In this document: positions 63,321-64,000 of the stretch, piece by piece
How positions within the stretch are numbered: position 1 is the stretch's first letter
Layout of the letters: each line of letters opens with the position of its first letter
Source of the DNA: Pseudopyrenochaeta lycopersici
Taxonomy: Eukaryota; Ascomycota; Dothideomycetes; Pleosporales; Pseudopyrenochaetaceae
Assembly: GCA_003313425.1 (NCBI GenBank)
Contig: NHZP01000062.1
Span: 210,735 to 274,734 of the forward strand
Direction of reading: 5' to 3'
Length of the DNA stretch: 64,000 nucleotides
Made by a program: the position numbers and the translations under genes
The notes under the pieces: model-generated
Databases searched by the model: none
Told to the model about the DNA's origin: nothing
The model's input: the letters and a program-made list of their open reading frames with translations, nothing else

Positions 63321-63394
63321 ATAAATAGTAAGGTTCTCGTAAGTAGTATTATAGAGAAAAGAAAAAGAATAGTAAAGTAATTATATAAAGTATT

Positions 63395-63917
63395 AAGGGA
63401 GATAAATAGTAGGGTTTTACTAACTAGTTTTATAGGGGTAAGAAAGAAGAGAGTAAAGTAATATAATATAGTATAGAGAGAGAAAGATAGTTAGGTTTTA
63501 CTAACTAGTTTTATAAAGAGAGAAAGATAGTAGAGGTTTACTAACTAGTTTTATTTAGTTAAGAAAGAGGAGAGTAAAGTAGTATAATAGAGTATTAAGA
63601 GAGAAGGATAGTTAGGATTCGCTAACTAGTTTTATAGAGGTAAGAAAGAGAAGAGCGAAGCGATAGAATATAGTATAGAGGGCGAAAGATAGTAGGGATT
63701 TGCTAACCGGTTTTATAAGGATATAAAGAGGAGAGTAAAGCAATACAATATAGTATAGGGAGTAGAAGGAAGTAGGGATTCGCTAACCGGTTTTATAGGG
63801 TTATAAATGAGGAGAGTAAAGTAATATAATATAGTATAGAGGGAGAAAGATGGTAGGGATTCGCTAACCGCTTTGAATAGGAGAAAGAAAGAGGAGAGCG
63901 AAGCGATACGATATAGT
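63395..63917. repeat. Telomere-adjacent tandem repeat, units of about 80-90 bp
   Basis: Six or seven units with a landmark GGGATTCGCTAACCGGTTTT followed by a GAGGAGAGTAAAG(C/T)AATA segment. Landmarks lie near 63412, 63495, 63536, 63607, 63696, 63777 and 63857. The last units keep CpG and ACCGGT; the inner ones read ACTAGT. The last unit abuts the telomere. Confidence 0.85.
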
Positions 63918-63935
63918 AGGGGGTTAGGGTTAGGG

Positions 63936-63972
<37 letters not shown>

Positions 63973-64000
63973 GGTTAGGGTTAGGGTTAGGGTTTAGGGT
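63918..64000 (+). repeat. Telomere, TTAGGG repeats
   Basis: About twelve G-rich-strand repeats to the last base, with three irregular units (TTTAGGG twice and one with extra G). The G-rich strand running 5' to 3' to the right marks the right chromosome end. Confidence 0.98.

Larger units (their letters stand above)
59906..63394. other. AT-rich, RIP-eroded subtelomeric DNA
   Basis: Dominated by TA, TAG, AAG and GTA steps and almost without CpA, the residue of strong RIP. No intact ORF. Embedded remnants are listed separately. Confidence 0.8.

Overview
This window is the right-hand end of a filamentous ascomycete chromosome. The + strand runs into a TTAGGG telomere at 63918-64000, so the last base is at or near the physical end. 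Short 40-70 bp introns with CTAAC-type branch sites, HET and NB-ARC immunity-type genes, BTB, MYND and C2H2 genes, and a clear repeat-induced point mutation (RIP) signature all point to Pezizomycotina. Dothideomycetes/Pleosporales is my best guess, but that is inference.

Layout. 0-9 kb: the start of a coiled-coil gene leaving the window, a decayed PiggyBac element with well-kept 40 bp inverted ends, and a young, complete Ty1/copia retrotransposon (near-identical LTRs, 5 bp target duplication, 1610-codon Gag-Pol). 9-17 kb: a HET-gene remnant cut by hAT-A. hAT-A is itself split by a complete hAT-B with an 8 bp target duplication. A hAT-C tail and a MITE with about 130 bp arms follow. 17-22 kb: two BTB genes separated by a RIP-mutated Tc1/mariner copy. 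22-26 kb: a MATE-like transporter pseudogene interrupted by a complete hAT-E with the palindromic target duplication GTTGCAAC. 26-38 kb: the most gene-like part, with a three-finger C2H2 gene and a six-exon gene of about 3143 codons from the DUF6606/DUF3638/DUF3645 family. 38-42 kb: a HET-NB-ARC-TPR pseudogene killed mostly by RIP-type stops, and a MYND/DUF4470 gene without its 3' end. 42-51 kb: hAT-F with an intact Tc1 element inside its coding exon, a minisatellite, and hAT-D. 51-60 kb: a 1463-codon ORF resembling fungal telomere-linked helicase proteins without the helicase but with a tyrosine-recombinase-like core; a DUF3723 pseudogene; a predicted GPI-anchored protein; and a predicted secreted protein made of five 55-residue repeats joined by Lys-Arg. 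60-64 kb: AT-rich, RIP-eroded subtelomere with tandem arrays and the telomere.

Together this is a transposon sink next to a telomere. Several transposase frames are open or become open once the nested element is ignored, so activity is recent. Older repeats carry CpA-to-TpA decay. The non-mobile genes are typical fast-evolving subtelomeric families: incompatibility receptors, secreted repeat protein, helicase-like protein. The best candidates for undescribed biology are the Kex2-type repeat precursor at 58680-59905 and the helicase-less recombinase-like ORF at 50973-55364. All calls rest on reading the sequence and recalled family features; no database search was possible.
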